Shown: positions 16,249 to 26,860, numbered from the stretch's first letter. The stretch is 64,000 nucleotides of DNA from Sandaracinaceae bacterium (GCA_020633055.1 JACKEJ010000005.1:620001-684000); one strand, 5' to 3'. Made by a program: numbers and translations. The notes: generated by a model from the letters alone, not told the origin.

Positions 16249-16662
16249 ATGACCTCGACCCTCTCCGCCCTCGTCGCCGCCGCCGCTCTCGCGCTCCTCC
16301 AGTGGACGCCGTACATCGCCCAGCGCGCGTTCCTGTGGGGGCTCGGCGACTTCCTCCGCAACTACCCCGAGGGCTTCCCGGCGCGCGAGCCCGAGCCACC
16401 GCTGTGGGCGCAACGGGCCAAGCGGGCCCACCTGAACATGGTGGAGAGCTTGCCGAGCTTCACGGCCGTCGTGCTCGCATCGCACGTCGCTGGCACGCCA
16501 GACGTGGTCACCGCCACGCCTGCGTTCCTGTTCCTCGTGGCCCGCGTCGCCTATGCGGTCGCGTACACGGCAGGCGTGCCCTTCCTGCGCACCCCCACGT
16601 ACTTGCTCGGCTGGGGCGCCACGCTCTACATCGCGGCCCAGGCGCTCGGCGGTGGTGCGTGA
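16249..16662 (+). CDS. MAPEG family membrane protein
   Basis: The product is 137 residues with four predicted membrane helices. 'RAHLNMVESLPSFTAVVLAS' carries the Asn-x-x-Glu-x-x-Pro signature of the MAPEG family (membrane-associated proteins in eicosanoid and glutathione metabolism). Bacterial members are often glutathione transferases or of unknown activity. The ATG at 16249 is chosen over an earlier in-frame ATG at 16216 because AGGAGCT lies 4-10 bases upstream. It is divergent from the AraC regulator gene, which probably controls it. Confidence 0.88.
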   Translation: MTSTLSALVAAAALALLQWTPYIAQRAFLWGLGDFLRNYPEGFPAREPEPPLWAQRAKRAHLNMVESLPSFTAVVLASHVAGTPDVVTATPAFLFLVARVAYAVAYTAGVPFLRTPTYLLGWGATLYIAAQALGGGA

Positions 16663-16682
16663 CGGCGTGATACGTTCGCGGC

Positions 16683-18155
16683 ATGCGAACGCTCTCCGTG
16701 CTGGTGCGGGCCGTGGGCTCCATCTCGCTGGTCGTGGCGCTGGCCTGTGACGCTGGAGCACCTGCGCCGTTCGAGCCCCGCTGGGCCGGGGTCATCGAGG
16801 GCTTCTACGGCGAGCCCTACACGCACGAGGCGCGCCTCCAGGTGATCGACTTCCTCGCGGCGCGCGGCCTCGACACGTACGTGTACGGGCCCAAGGACGA
16901 CCCCTACCACCGCGACCGCTGGCGCGAGCCGTACCCCACCGACGCGGCGAGTGAGCTTCAGGCGCTGGTGGCCCACGGCACGACGCGCGGCGTGCGGGTG
17001 GTGCTCGCCCTCGCACCGGGCAGCGACTACGCCGCCGACGAAGCCGACGAGGCGGCCCTGCGCGCCAAGCTCGACCAGCTGCTCGACATGGGCGCACAGT
17101 CCGTGTGCGTGCTCTTCGACGACGTCTCGCCCGGGTCGCCGGCGGCCGAGCCCGAGGTGCAGGTGCGGGCGCTGCGCCTCGCGTACGACCACGTCCGTGC
17201 GCGTGACCGAGACGCGACCGTGTGCTTCATCGGGCCCTACTACTTTGGCACGGCAGAGCAGCTGGCGTCGGGCGACACGCCTCCCTTCGCGTTCTCCTAC
17301 GAGCACCCGTCCGACGCGTACTACGACGCCTACCGCGCGCTCCCGCGCGACATGCCCATCCTGTGGACGGGGCGGCACGTGATCCCCACGACCATCACGG
17401 CCGAGGAGGCGCGCGCCATGCGGCGCTTCGTCGGGCGGCCGCTGCTGGTCTGGGACAACGTGCCGGTCAACGACATGGTGCTCACGGGCGACGTGTTCCT
17501 GGGACCGTGGCAGCGGCCAGGGGAGCTGCTCGGAGCGACCGACGGCGTGCTGCTGAACCTGATGACGCAGCCGCGCGCGAGCCTCGTCATGGTGGGCGCC
17601 GCGGCCCACGCGATGCTCGAAGGGTCCGCACCCGAAGCGGCGTGGACGACCGGAGCCGCCGACGTGGACGCGTTCCTGTCGTCGGGCGACGCGCTGCAGC
17701 GCCTCGCGCCGTACTACCGTTCGCACCCGCTGCTCCCCGACACGCGTGACGCGGTGCAGCTCGCGCAGCGCATGGAGACCTTCTGGACCGATCCGAGCGC
17801 TGCCAACGAAGCCGCCCTGCGCGAGGAGCTGCTGGCGGCCGAGGCCATCGCCGCAGATGTCGCGACGCTGTCCGACGCCACCCTGATCACGGAGCTGGCC
17901 CCCGCTGCCGCGAGCGTGCAGCGCGCCGCCGAGGTCGCGCGCGCCGCGCTGGACGCCGTGCTGGACGCGCGAAACGGCGGAAGCCCGGACCGAGCTGCCC
18001 TCGAAGCCCAGCGCGCGGAGCTCCGCACGCTCCGGCCTCAGCCGGGTGGGCACGCCCCCGTGCCGAGCCTCGTGCAGCGCTTCATCTCGGACGGCAGCTC
18101 GGTGCGTGTCGACGTGTTCGGGGCGTTCGTGGAGCGGGCGCTCGAGGAGCTCTGA
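16683..18155 (+). CDS. GH84-family beta-N-acetylglucosaminidase, predicted lipoprotein
   Basis: The product is 490 residues. A short signal ends at 'VVALACDAG', so Cys22 may be lipidated although the box is not ideal. The catalytic domain matches GH84 (O-GlcNAcase/hyaluronidase type): 'WAGVIEGFYGEPYT', 'RGLDTYVYGPKDDPYHRDRW', and the catalytic Asp pair in 'VLFDDVSPG' (D146, D147). The C-terminal part is helical and Ala-rich. GH84 enzymes cleave terminal beta-linked GlcNAc by substrate assistance. The target could be glycans of prey or of the environment (inference). It starts 20 bases after the MAPEG gene on the same strand. Confidence 0.9.
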   Translation: MRTLSVLVRAVGSISLVVALACDAGAPAPFEPRWAGVIEGFYGEPYTHEARLQVIDFLAARGLDTYVYGPKDDPYHRDRWREPYPTDAASELQALVAHGTTRGVRVVLALAPGSDYAADEADEAALRAKLDQLLDMGAQSVCVLFDDVSPGSPAAEPEVQVRALRLAYDHVRARDRDATVCFIGPYYFGTAEQLASGDTPPFAFSYEHPSDAYYDAYRALPRDMPILWTGRHVIPTTITAEEARAMRRFVGRPLLVWDNVPVNDMVLTGDVFLGPWQRPGELLGATDGVLLNLMTQPRASLVMVGAAAHAMLEGSAPEAAWTTGAADVDAFLSSGDALQRLAPYYRSHPLLPDTRDAVQLAQRMETFWTDPSAANEAALREELLAAEAIAADVATLSDATLITELAPAAASVQRAAEVARAALDAVLDARNGGSPDRAALEAQRAELRTLRPQPGGHAPVPSLVQRFISDGSSVRVDVFGAFVERALEEL

Positions 18156-18242
18156 CCGCGGCGCGAAAAAGTCGGTCACGAATCGGCAGGCCGTGGCCAC
18201 TCCCCATGGGGCCCGGGAGCGGGCTGCCATCGGAGGCCCGCC

Positions 18243-19193
18243 ATGCCCGCACACCACGCTCGTCCCTGGACCAGGCGCTTGCTCGCCGCGCTCTGCATGC
18301 TCGCGAGCGTCTCCGCCGTCGATGGCACGCCTGTTGCGGCCCAAGGACGCCGTGCGCCCGAGCCTCCTCCCGTCATGCGCATGCGGCGCGCGGTCGATCT
18401 CGGCGCAGGGCGGGTCGCGCGGGTGCGCACCGAGATCCCCATGCAGGGCCCTGGTGCGGGCGCGTGGCTGGAGCTGCCGGACGACGTGGTGGTGCCCCTG
18501 CACGAGGGCTCCCCGACCGTCGCCACCGCCACCACGGGTCATGGCAGCCTCCTCGTCGCGTTCGCTTCCGAGCGGCTCGAGGGAAGCCCGCGCTTCGCGG
18601 TACGACGGGCGGAGCTGGGCGAGGGCGCGCCCCGCGTGGAGGAGGCACGCCCGATCACCCGCCCGAGCGCGCCGCTGGGCTCTGCGTTCGGCGTGGCGGC
18701 CACCACGACGCCTGAGGGCTTCACCGTCTTCTTTCAAGAGCTGGACGCGCGCGACCAGTCGCTCGCGCGCACCTTCATGGCCCGGGTCGGCCCGGACGGC
18801 GTCCCACGCGGAGCCACCGTCGAGGTGCCCGTGCCGTGGGGCATCGCGGCCGCCGCGTGGAACGGTGCCGGCTACCACCTCGCCCTCAACTACCCAGCGG
18901 GCAACGGCGTGCGTCTCAGCATGGTCAGCCTCACCCCAGAAGGGAGCCCGCAGCAGCACCCCGACTGGGCGAGCGCGGCTGGCGTCGTGATGGACGTGCA
19001 CCTCGCGACCGAAGCGGGGCGCGTGATGGCGTACTTCCGCGGGGGCCCGACGGGTGAGGACCTCCTGGCGGCCGACGTCACCCAGATCGGCCAGTGGGGG
19101 CGCGAGCCGCCCGCCCCGCGCCGCGTGAGTCGCCTCGAGTGGGACCAGCTGATCGTCGTCAGTGCCGGAGCGGGGGCGCGAGCCGTGCGCTGA
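18243..19193 (+). CDS. Secreted hypothetical protein, possible beta-propeller
   Basis: The product is 316 residues with an N-terminal Sec signal ('LLAALCMLASVSAVDGTPVAA', cleavage probably after 'VAAQ'). The mature part is rich in short beta-strand-like segments and contains repeated 'V...RVG.DG' type elements, which could suit a beta-propeller. No catalytic motif is visible and I do not recognise the family. It follows the GH84 gene on the same strand with an 87-base gap and may be co-exported with it. Confidence 0.7.
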   Translation: MPAHHARPWTRRLLAALCMLASVSAVDGTPVAAQGRRAPEPPPVMRMRRAVDLGAGRVARVRTEIPMQGPGAGAWLELPDDVVVPLHEGSPTVATATTGHGSLLVAFASERLEGSPRFAVRRAELGEGAPRVEEARPITRPSAPLGSAFGVAATTTPEGFTVFFQELDARDQSLARTFMARVGPDGVPRGATVEVPVPWGIAAAAWNGAGYHLALNYPAGNGVRLSMVSLTPEGSPQQHPDWASAAGVVMDVHLATEAGRVMAYFRGGPTGEDLLAADVTQIGQWGREPPAPRRVSRLEWDQLIVVSAGAGARAVR

Positions 19194-19247
19194 GTCGCGG
19201 CGCGCCCGCGTCGTGAAAACCAGACCGGCACCGCGCGTGCCTTACGC

Positions 19248-20885
19248 CTAGGGCGTCACGCCGCCGTAGGACACGCCCGTCAGGTCCGCGATGTCTCGCT
19301 TCCACGTCGTGAGATCCGACAGCGCGAAGTCGCGCAGCGCGTGGTGCCCGCAGGCCCGCGCGAGGACCTGCATCAGCTCTACCGTGGCCTCGAAGAAGCG
19401 CGCCAGGCGCTCCGCCGACTTGTCGATCTCGAGGCGCGCGCGCAGGTGATCGCGCTGCGTGGCAATGCCCACCGGGCAGTTGTTGGTGTGGCACGCGCGC
19501 ATGCCCAGGCAGCCGATGGCCTGCAGCGCCGCGTTGGACACGGCCACGCCGTCCGCGCCCAGGGCGAGGGCCTTCACGAAGTCGGCCTCGGTGCGCAGCC
19601 CGCCCGTGATGATGAGCGTGACGTCCGCAGCATTGCGCACGTCGAGGTGCCGTCGCGCCCGCGCCAACGCGACCATGGTGGGCACCGAGATGTTGTCCCG
19701 GAAGATGAGCGGCGCCGCCCCCGTCGCGCCACCGCGTCCGTCGAGGATGATGTAGTCCGCCCCCACGTCGAGCGCGAAGTCGATGTCCCGCTCGATGTGC
19801 TGCGCGCTGAGCTTGAAGCCCACGGGGATGCCCCCCGAGACCTCGCGCACCTCTTCGGCCACGCGCTTGAAGTCGTCCACCGTGTGCAGGTCCTCGAACG
19901 TCGGCGGGCTGATGGCGGGCTGCCCGGGCTCGAGGCCGCGCACGGCCGCGATCTTCGCGCTCACCTTCTTGCCGGGGAGGTGCCCCCCCGTGCCGGTCTT
20001 CGCGCCCTGCCCGCCCTTGAAGTGGAAGGCCTGCACGCGCTTCACCTTCTCGATGTCCCAGCCGAACTTGGCCGACGCCAGCTCGTAGAAGTAGCGACCG
20101 TTGCTCGCCTGCTCATCGGGCAGCATGCCGCCCTCGCCGCTGCAGATGCCCGTGCCGGCGAGCTCGGCGCCCTTCGCCAGCGCCACCTTGGCCTCCTCGC
20201 TCAGCGCCCCGTAGCTCATGTCGCTCACGAACAGGGGGATGGCCAGCTCGAGCGGTCGGCGCGCGCGCGGCCCGATGACCAACTTCGTGTCCACGAGCTC
20301 GTCTTCCTGCAGCGGACGCACGGCCAGCTGCGCGGTCAGGAGCTGCACGTCGGACCAACGCGGCAGCTCGGTCAGCGGGACGCCCATCGCGGCGGCCGCG
20401 CCGTGGTGGCCCGTCTCGCGCAGCCCATCGCGGGCGAGCCCCTGGATGTACCCGTTGAAGGGCTCCTCGGGCGCGCCGTGGGGGTCTTGGTACAGCCCCA
20501 GGTACGTCTTGCGGTCGTAGGGCTGCGGGTGCTCCGCCGCGAACGCGCGCACCTCGGCCTCATCGACCCACACGGCGTCATGGTCGTGGTCCACGCGCGC
20601 AGAGAACCTGTGCAGCGCCTCGCGGTTGTCGTACGCGCTCACCCCCGTGTCCAAGCGGTAGTCCCAGCCGTGCAGACCGCAGATGAGGTTCTCCCCCTGC
20701 ACGTGCCCGTCGGACATGAGGGCGCCACGGTGCAAGCAGCGCCCATAGAGCACGCTCACCGCGTCGTCGTAGCGGATCACCACCAGGTCCACGTCCGCTA
20801 CGAGCGCATAAGCGGGCGCGCGGTCCTCGAGCGCGGAGTACGACGCGACGCGCACGGGTCGCTGCATGGTGTCGGTCTCGGTCAT
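19248..20885 (-). CDS. Rieske [2Fe-2S] domain fused to FMN-binding glutamate-synthase-like domain
   Basis: The product is 545 residues. Residues 1-110 form a Rieske domain with C50-x-H52 and C69-x2-H72 ('CLHRG' and 'CGLHGWDY'), the complete ligand set. From about 150 onward it matches the FMN/iron-sulfur synthase domain of glutamate synthase: 'FVSDMSYGALSEEAK', 'HFKGGQGAKTGTGG', 'DGRGGATGAAPL', and the 3Fe-4S cysteines in 'CLGMRACHTNNCPVGIATQ'. The glutaminase domain is absent. Relatives without glutaminase include MgsC-type and archaeal enzymes that aminate with other donors. The Rieske cluster may pass electrons to the FMN (inference). It is a single gene, divergent from phoD. Confidence 0.9.
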   Translation of the reverse strand: MTETDTMQRPVRVASYSALEDRAPAYALVADVDLVVIRYDDAVSVLYGRCLHRGALMSDGHVQGENLICGLHGWDYRLDTGVSAYDNREALHRFSARVDHDHDAVWVDEAEVRAFAAEHPQPYDRKTYLGLYQDPHGAPEEPFNGYIQGLARDGLRETGHHGAAAAMGVPLTELPRWSDVQLLTAQLAVRPLQEDELVDTKLVIGPRARRPLELAIPLFVSDMSYGALSEEAKVALAKGAELAGTGICSGEGGMLPDEQASNGRYFYELASAKFGWDIEKVKRVQAFHFKGGQGAKTGTGGHLPGKKVSAKIAAVRGLEPGQPAISPPTFEDLHTVDDFKRVAEEVREVSGGIPVGFKLSAQHIERDIDFALDVGADYIILDGRGGATGAAPLIFRDNISVPTMVALARARRHLDVRNAADVTLIITGGLRTEADFVKALALGADGVAVSNAALQAIGCLGMRACHTNNCPVGIATQRDHLRARLEIDKSAERLARFFEATVELMQVLARACGHHALRDFALSDLTTWKRDIADLTGVSYGGVTP

Positions 20886-20982
20886 GGCGCCAGCCTACAC
20901 GATGGCGCGCGAGTGACCTGCGCGTACGCAAACGTCACGCGGCTGCCACGCGCGTGTGGCGCTGCTCACCCACCCTCGCGGC

Positions 20983-22740
20983 ATGATGAACATACAGGTG
21001 CGCGTCCCCGCGCTCTTCGCCCTGTGCGCGGTCCTGGCCTCTCCCCTGAGCACCTCGGGGTGCGAGGAACGTGTCATCCCGGTGACCCAAGCGAGCATGT
21101 GCCAAGAGGTCGTGCTGCCCGCGGTGAACGTGGCGCGTGGCCCCTTCACGCTCGAAGGCTTCCCCCTGCTCCACCCAGAGGTCGACGACGAAGGCGTGGT
21201 GCGCTTCCGCGCGCCGTCCGTGCTGCGCGAGACCGAGCTGACGCTGCACGACCGCCGCGGCACGCTCGTGCAGCGCGTGGTGGTCTCCCCGGACGCGAGC
21301 CAGGTGGACGACGCGCTCGGGCTGGTACCCGGCTGTGGTCCGTTCGCGCACGGCGTGGCTTCGGGCGACCCGGCGCCCGAGCGCGTCTACCTCTGGACCC
21401 GCGTGACGCCGAGCAACGCGTCGCAGGCCGAAGAGGTGCGCTGGGAGGTTGCCGAGTCGCTCGCCTTCACGACGCGGGTGGCGGAGGGCGCCGTCATGGC
21501 GGAGCCGAGCGCGGACCACACCGTGCAGGTCGAGGTGACGGGGCTTCAGCCGGGGCGCACATACTACTACCGCTTCACCAGCGCCGCCGGTGAGCGCTCC
21601 GAGCTCGGTCGCACACGCACCACGCCAACGGACGCGAGCGTCGGGGTGCGGCTCGGGGTGATCTCCTGCAGCAGCATCTACTCGGGCTACTTCAACGCCT
21701 ACCAGCGGCTCGCCGAGCGGGACGACCTCGACGCCATCGTCCACCTCGGGGACTACCTCTACGACTTCGTCGACGACGAGGAGCGCGTGCGCGTGCCGGT
21801 CCCCGAGCCCGCCGTGCCCGACGACGTGGTGACCTGGCGCGCCCGCCACGCCTACTACCTCAGCGACCCCAACCTGCGTGCGGCGCGGGCCGCCATGCCA
21901 TGGGTGATGATCTGGGACAACCACGACCTCGACCAGCGGGCGCTCGACTTCGGTGGTGGTCTCGCAGCGTACCGAGAGTGGAACGCGATCAGCCCACCGC
22001 GTGTCGGCGACGCTGACTCCATCGGCTATCGCACGCTGAGCTTCGGCCCCCTGCTGGACATCATCATCACGGACGTGTTGCTGCACCGCGGCGAGGGCAA
22101 CGTCGCTGGCACCGAGGAGCCCAGCATCCTCGGTGAGACCCAGTTCGCGTGGCTCACGGGAGAGATCGAGCGCTCGCAGGCGGTCTGGCGGGTCATCGGC
22201 TCGCAGAAGATCGTCGCGCCCATCGAAGGTGGCCTCGCGCTGCTGGGTGGCTCCACATGGGACGCGTACGAAGCCTCACGCGCGCAGCTGTTCGGCTTCC
22301 TCGCGGACGGCGGCCACAGCGACAACGTGTTCATCAGCGGCGACGCCCACATCACCGTCGCCAGCGACCTGCCCGACCCGCGCGAAGGCGCACCGACGTA
22401 CGACCCGGCCACCGGCGCGGGCTCGGTCGGGGTCGAGCTAATGCCCGGCAGCATCAGCCGCGGCAACGTCGACGAGTCCGTCAACGGCGTGATGAGCCTG
22501 GTGAACGCCCTCGACCGCGGCGCGCGCAGCAGCAACCCGCAGTTCGCGTTCCTGGACCTGGTGCGCCACGGCTATGGGCTGCTGCACGTGACGGCCGAGC
22601 AGATGCGCGCGGAGCTGTGGTACTCGCCCATCCTGGAGGTCAGCGACAGTGAAGAGCTGGGGGGCGCGCTCGAGGTGCATCGCGGGGAGAACCACTGGCG
22701 CCGCCCCGTAGAGCTGCCGGCCACGCCCGACACCCCGTGA
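20983..22740 (+). CDS. phoD: Alkaline phosphatase D family lipoprotein
   Basis: The product is 585 residues. The signal ends 'LSTSGCEERV' (lipid Cys about 27). The PhoD N-terminal domain begins 'GVASGDPAPERVYLWTRVTP', the hallmark segment of the family. The metal-binding set is present: 'HLGDYLYDF', 'WDNHDLD' and 'FISGDAHITVAS'. PhoD enzymes hydrolyse phosphodiesters and monoesters outside the cytoplasm using Ca/Fe. Usual PhoD is Tat-exported, but this one looks lipid-anchored with a Sec-type signal and no twin arginine, which is a variation. Two ATG codons (20983, 20986) are possible starts. Confidence 0.92.
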   Translation: MMNIQVRVPALFALCAVLASPLSTSGCEERVIPVTQASMCQEVVLPAVNVARGPFTLEGFPLLHPEVDDEGVVRFRAPSVLRETELTLHDRRGTLVQRVVVSPDASQVDDALGLVPGCGPFAHGVASGDPAPERVYLWTRVTPSNASQAEEVRWEVAESLAFTTRVAEGAVMAEPSADHTVQVEVTGLQPGRTYYYRFTSAAGERSELGRTRTTPTDASVGVRLGVISCSSIYSGYFNAYQRLAERDDLDAIVHLGDYLYDFVDDEERVRVPVPEPAVPDDVVTWRARHAYYLSDPNLRAARAAMPWVMIWDNHDLDQRALDFGGGLAAYREWNAISPPRVGDADSIGYRTLSFGPLLDIIITDVLLHRGEGNVAGTEEPSILGETQFAWLTGEIERSQAVWRVIGSQKIVAPIEGGLALLGGSTWDAYEASRAQLFGFLADGGHSDNVFISGDAHITVASDLPDPREGAPTYDPATGAGSVGVELMPGSISRGNVDESVNGVMSLVNALDRGARSSNPQFAFLDLVRHGYGLLHVTAEQMRAELWYSPILEVSDSEELGGALEVHRGENHWRRPVELPATPDTP

Positions 22741-22760
22741 GAGTTCACGACCGACCCATG

Positions 22761-22790
22761 AAAAAAGCCCCCGGCGCGTAGCCGGGGGCT
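22761..22790 (-). terminator. Rho-independent terminator of groESL
   Basis: On the minus strand a GC-rich hairpin (arms gcccccgg / ccgggggc, loop around gcgta) is followed by a run of six T (six A at 22761-22766 on the plus strand). It lies about 25 bases after the groEL stop. Confidence 0.9.
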
Positions 22791-22813
22791 CTCTCAGCGA
22801 GAAACGGTTGGGC

Positions 22814-24469
<1,656 letters not shown>

Positions 24470-24490
24470 GGTTCAGTCTCCTCCGTCGAG

Positions 24491-24778
24491 TCAGTCGAGA
24501 ATCGCGAGAATGTCCGACTCGCGCATGATGATGTAGTCCTTGCCGTCGAGCTTCACTTCGGTGCCCGAGTACTTGCCGAAGAGGACGCGGTCGCCCTTCT
24601 TCACGGTCAGCGCGCGGACCTTGCCGTCGTCGCCCACGGCACCATTCCCTACCGCCACGATCTTCGCCTCGATGGGCTTCTCCTTGGCGGTGTCGGGGAT
24701 GATGATGCCGCCTTTGGTCTTCTTCTCTTCTTCCACGCGCTCCAGGAGCACGCGATCCTGTAGGGGTCGGATCTTCAT
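24491..24778 (-). CDS. groS: Co-chaperonin GroES
   Basis: The 95-residue GroES begins 'MKIRPLQDRVLLERVEEEKK' and ends 'LDGKDYIIMRESDILAIL', the usual termini. It caps the GroEL ring. The ATG at 24778 gives the standard length; the longer open frame upstream is only read-through of non-coding DNA. It is the first gene of the groES-groEL operon. Confidence 0.99.
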   Translation of the reverse strand: MKIRPLQDRVLLERVEEEKKTKGGIIIPDTAKEKPIEAKIVAVGNGAVGDDGKVRALTVKKGDRVLFGKYSGTEVKLDGKDYIIMRESDILAILD

Positions 24779-24850
24779 CGCAGAGTCACCTCGGTTGAGT
24801 CGTTGTGCGCGGCGGTGGCCGGAGCGGCCGCGAGCCCGCGCGGGATGCCT

Positions 24851-24879
24851 CTGATAAACACCCGGGGCCGTCGGGGCAA
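24851..24879 (-). promoter_or_regulatory. Candidate groESL promoter
   Basis: On the minus strand a -35-like TTGCCC (plus-strand gggcaa, 24874-24879) and a -10-like TATCAG (plus-strand ctgata, 24851-24856) are separated by 17 bases, about 73 bases before the groES start. The hexamers are imperfect, so this is a sigma-70 candidate only. Confidence 0.45.
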
Positions 24880-24897
24880 GGGGGTTTGATGAACTTT

Positions 24898-24924
24898 TTG
24901 GCACTCGCCACCCCCGAGTGCTGC
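24898..24924 (-). promoter_or_regulatory. CIRCE element (HrcA operator)
   Basis: The sequence reads GCACTC, nine bases, GAGTGC (24901-24921), a perfect core of the CIRCE consensus TTAGCACTC-N9-GAGTGCTAA. The outer bases are less conserved (TTG...TGC). It lies upstream of groES, next to the candidate promoter, and implies repression by HrcA. No hrcA gene is in the window. Confidence 0.88.
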
Positions 24925-25123
24925 TTTTCGCGGCCCCTGCCGCGCGCCCCGGGCGAGCACGTCGAGGAGACCGAGCGGCCCCCGCGGATTCCTCCATACC
25001 CCCCCCGCTCAGGGCTGCGTGTATCCCCCGGCCCCGCGCCGTTCGGCGCCACGGCGCCGGGCTCGGAGCAAACGGACGGCGACGGCTGGGGCGAGTCAGG
25101 ACCGCCGCCTCGAAACGCGCATG

Positions 25124-25156
25124 AAAAAGCCCCTGCGCGGGGAGCGCAGGGGCTTT
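25124..25156 (-). terminator. Terminator after tRNA-Arg(ACG)
   Basis: A hairpin with arms gcccctgcgc / gcgcaggggc and a T5 run on the minus strand (a5 at 25124-25128) sits 3 bases after the tRNA-Arg 3' end. Confidence 0.88.
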
Positions 25157-25158
25157 GC

Positions 25159-25234
<76 letters not shown>

Positions 25235-25299
25235 AGCGAGTCGCGCACTTTAGTCGTCCAAGCCCGCTCGTCAAGCGAAGTTGGCGCCCGAAGCGCACT

Positions 25300-25392
25300 T
25301 GGCGGAGAGGAAGGGATTCGAACCCCCGGTACAGGTTTTGCCCGTACGATCGCTTAGCAAGCGATTGCCTTCGACCACTCGGCCACCTCTCC
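25300..25392 (-). tRNA. tRNA-Ser (anticodon GCT), CCA encoded
   Basis: On the minus strand a 90-base class II tRNA starts GGAGAGGTGGCCGAGTGG. The anticodon loop TTGCTAA gives GCT, and a long variable arm follows. CCA is encoded at 25300-25302. Confidence 0.95.
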
Positions 25393-25479
25393 AAGAATGT
25401 TGTCAATCCACGCGCCTCCCGGAGACCGGTCGGCAGGGGCGGGTTCTTAGCCCCCTGCCCCCGGCGTGTCAATCCTCGA

Positions 25480-25956
25480 TCAACGCGAAGCCGCTGGCTC
25501 GCCCTTCTGTCGCGCCCGCAGGGCCCGAAAGAACGACGAGAGCTGCTCGGCGCACTCGCCGGCCAGCACCCCGCCGACCCCCTCGAAGCGGTGATTGAGG
25601 CGGGGGTCGTCTCCGAGCTGATAGAGGGTGCGCGTCGCGCCGGCCTTCGGGTCGTCCGCGCCCCACACCACACGCCGCACGCGCCCGTTGACCATCGCCC
25701 CGGCGCACATGGGGCAGGGCTCGAGCGTCACGTACATGCACACGTCGTCGAGGCGGAAGGTGCCCAGGCGCGCGGCGGCGGCCCGCAGCGCGATGAGCTC
25801 GGCGTGGGCCGTGGGGTCCTGGCTGCGCTCCCGCAGGTTGCGCCCCACCGCGATGATCTCGCCCGCCCGCACCGCCACGGCGCCCACTGGCACCTCGCCT
25901 TGGTCCGCGGCCAGCGCGGCCTGAGCCATTGCGGCGCGCATGAAGTCTTCGTCCAT
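25480..25956 (-). CDS. tadA: tRNA-specific adenosine deaminase TadA
   Basis: The product is 158 residues. The zinc-dependent deaminase motifs are complete: 'TAHAELIAL' (H51-A-E53, the general base Glu) and 'LEPCPMCAGAM' (C81 and C84). TadA converts A34 of tRNA-Arg(ACG) to inosine in the cytoplasm, and that tRNA is encoded about 250 bases away. The gene lies among tRNA genes with arfB and the SRP RNA upstream on the same strand, a translation-linked neighbourhood. Confidence 0.97.
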   Translation of the reverse strand: MDEDFMRAAMAQAALAADQGEVPVGAVAVRAGEIIAVGRNLRERSQDPTAHAELIALRAAAARLGTFRLDDVCMYVTLEPCPMCAGAMVNGRVRRVVWGADDPKAGATRTLYQLGDDPRLNHRFEGVGGVLAGECAEQLSSFFRALRARQKGEPAASR

Positions 25957-26014
25957 GGTCGGCTGTGGATAGCAGGTTCCGACGCAACGCGCGCGCCCAC
26001 GACCCTCCGATCGC

Positions 26015-26446
26015 TCAGTAGTCTCCGCTGTCCACCTTGCCGCGCCCCCGCTTGACCTCGGAGCGCTGGCTCTTGCCCTCGAGGCGCCGCCGCACAGCGC
26101 CCTTGCTGGGCTTGGTGGGGCGCCGGCGCTTGGGCACGACCGTGGCCGAGAGCACCAGCTGCTGGAGCCGCACGCGCGCGTCCTCCAGATTGCGCTGCTG
26201 GCTGCGGGTCACGTCGCTCACCACCCGGATGGACCCGTCCTGATTCAGGCGCTGCCCCGCGAGCTGCTCGAGCCGGAGGCGCACGGCGCCGGGGAGCTCG
26301 GCGGCGTCCAGGTCGAGGCGCAGCTCCACCTTGGTGGAGACCTTGTTCACGTTCTGCCCGCCGGGGCCGCTGGCGCGTGCGGCCGACCAGGAGAGCGCAC
26401 TCCCTGGCACCGTGATGCGCGCGTCGATGACGAGGTCGTCGGACAT
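26015..26446 (-). CDS. arfB: Alternative ribosome-rescue factor ArfB (YaeJ-type peptidyl-tRNA hydrolase)
   Basis: The product is 143 residues. The catalytic GGQ motif is in 'ARASGPGGQNVNKVSTKVEL' (residues 29-31). The C-terminal tail is basic and disordered ('RRRLEGKSQRSEVKRGRGK'), as needed to enter the empty mRNA channel of stalled ribosomes. The ATG at 26446 gives the usual N-terminus; the longer open frame upstream overlaps RNA genes and is not coding. It is probably co-oriented with tadA (58-base gap). Confidence 0.95.
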   Translation of the reverse strand: MSDDLVIDARITVPGSALSWSAARASGPGGQNVNKVSTKVELRLDLDAAELPGAVRLRLEQLAGQRLNQDGSIRVVSDVTRSQQRNLEDARVRLQQLVLSATVVPKRRRPTKPSKGAVRRRLEGKSQRSEVKRGRGKVDSGDY

Positions 26447-26585
26447 GACGGGCTCGACCCTAGGGCAAAACGCGGCGACCGGGAGAGGGAAAGGACCGAA
26501 TCGACGGACACGTGAGCCGCGCAGGACGTCGCATCGCGGGTCCGCGACGAGCTCTCCGCGCGTGGCCCCGGCGCAGAATTGAAAG

Positions 26586-26667
<82 letters not shown>

Positions 26668-26770
26668 TAAGAGGTGTCCGAAGACGAACACCCCGTAGCA
26701 CACGGGGCGGGGACGGCGCTCCGAAAAAGCGCCTCGCCCGAAGACCCCCGAGCGGACGAGGGCCGAAGAA

Positions 26771-26860
26771 TGGCGGAGAGGAAGGGATTCGAACCCCCGG
26801 TACCCTCGCGGGCACACACGATTTCCAGTCGTGCACCTTCGACCGCTCGGTCACCTCTCC
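26771..26860 (-). tRNA. tRNA-Ser (anticodon GGA), CCA encoded
   Basis: On the minus strand a class II tRNA starts GGAGAGGTGACCGAGCGG. The loop CTGGAAA gives anticodon GGA, and a long variable arm is present. CCA is encoded at 26771-26773. Confidence 0.95.

Noticed and set aside
19341..21593. 750-codon plus-strand frame opposite the Rieske-GltS gene
   Set aside because: It is a shadow of the minus-strand gene and runs out of frame through phoD.
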